Origin: an uncultured Devosia sp.
GTDB lineage: Bacteria; Pseudomonadota; Alphaproteobacteria; Rhizobiales; Devosiaceae
DNA length: 5,731 bases
Direction: 5' to 3'
Assembly (NCBI GenBank): GCA_946480655.1
Contig: CAMLKN010000154.1
Coordinates: forward strand, 1 to 5,731
In this document: positions 5,447 to 5,731 of the stretch, piece by piece
Position numbering within the stretch: the stretch's first letter is position 1
Layout: each line of letters starts with the position of its first letter
Program-made: the position numbers and the translations under genes
The notes under the pieces: model-generated
The model's database searches: none
Told to the model about the DNA's origin: nothing
Seen by the model: the letters and a program-made list of their open reading frames with translations, nothing else

Positions 5447-5731
5447 ATCGGTCCTTGGGGTCGAGCGCGTCACGCAGGCCGTCGCCGATATAGGTGAGGC
5501 AGAGCAGCAGGGTGACCAGCACCACGGCAGGCCCGATCAGCATCCAGGGCAGCGTTTCCGCCACCGGGGCACCGAAGGAGATCAGCGTGCCGAGCGAGGT
5601 CTGCGGCTCCTGCACACCCAGGCCAAGATAGGAGAGGAAGCTCTCCGTAAGGATGATTTCCGGAATGGTGAGCGTTGCGTAGATCACCACCGGCCCGGTG
5701 AGGTTGGGCACGATGTGGCGGAAGATGATGG
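5445..5731 (-). CDS. oppC: Peptide ABC transporter permease, OppC type, C-terminal part
   Basis: OppC is one of the two inner-membrane permease subunits that form the translocation path. The window holds its last 94 full codons; the gene runs off the right edge, so the true start is outside, and the GTG near 5711 is an internal valine. The fragment contains the end of the EAA-type loop that contacts the ATPases (IFRHIVPNLTGPVVIYATLT). It is followed by the membrane segment through ILTESFLSYLGLG, the periplasmic-type stretch VQEPQTSLGTLISFGAP, a last membrane segment (PWMLIGPAVVLVTLLLCLTY) and the conserved end IGDGLRDALDPKDR. That ending is nearly identical to E. coli OppC. It is the upstream neighbour of oppD in the same operon. 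Confidence 0.95.
   Translation of the reverse strand, partial: IIFRHIVPNLTGPVVIYATLTIPEIILTESFLSYLGLGVQEPQTSLGTLISFGAPVAETLPWMLIGPAVVLVTLLLCLTYIGDGLRDALDPKDR

Noticed and set aside
5435..5473. Longer oppD start at 5473
   Set aside because: It would overlap the conserved end of oppC, whereas the ATG at 5434 has an excellent ribosome-binding site and the normal family N-terminus.
4697..5497. A 266-codon open frame on the plus strand opposite oppD
   Set aside because: It is antisense to a gene with every ABC ATPase motif in order, so it is a shadow frame.

Overview
This window is GC-rich, densely coding DNA from a Gram-negative alphaproteobacterium. The likely order is Hyphomicrobiales, with a Devosia-like or related genus as the best guess. 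That placement rests on the style of the proteins (pyruvate kinase C-terminus, cysteine-free 41-residue L36, Opp-type transporter, Tat-like lipoprotein L,D-transpeptidase) and is an inference, not a database result. I see no mobile element, CRISPR array, rRNA or tRNA. The layout looks like ordinary chromosomal housekeeping DNA.

Left part, plus strand. The window opens inside the C-terminal domain of pyruvate kinase (1-387), which is closed by a strong intrinsic terminator. Next is a predicted lipoprotein of the L,D-transpeptidase (YkuD) family (512-1198). It keeps the active-site cysteine but appears to lack the usual His-Gly and the Arg after the cysteine. A second terminator follows, with the same stem core as the first. 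A YddG-type amino acid exporter (1280-2203) begins only 16 nt after that terminator's T-run.

Middle. A small SRPBCC-fold protein (2185-2586, minus) overlaps the 3' end of yddG tail to tail by 19 bp. Beyond a 253-nt gap with a terminator-like hairpin lies rpmJ (2840-2965, minus), a 41-residue ribosomal protein L36. It has a near-consensus sigma-70 promoter and a hairpin in its leader. The 181-nt divergent gap between rpmJ and the next gene also holds several inverted repeats. On the other side is an orphan single-domain response regulator (3147-3647, plus) with a degenerate receiver site and an arginine-rich tail.

Right part, minus strand. The end of an oligopeptide/dipeptide ABC transporter operon is read oppC (truncated by the window edge), oppD, oppF. 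The genes are tightly coupled: the oppD ribosome-binding site overlaps the oppC stop, and oppD and oppF share an ATGA overlap. OppC is an inner-membrane permease; OppD and OppF are the two ATPases that drive uptake. Both ATPases end without the cysteine-rich tail common in the family. A bidirectional hairpin separates oppF from the response regulator.

I did not find a convincing new multi-gene system. The items most worth a second look are the altered transpeptidase active site, the degenerate receiver with its DRR tail, the short ATPase C-termini, and the structured rpmJ/regulator intergenic region.
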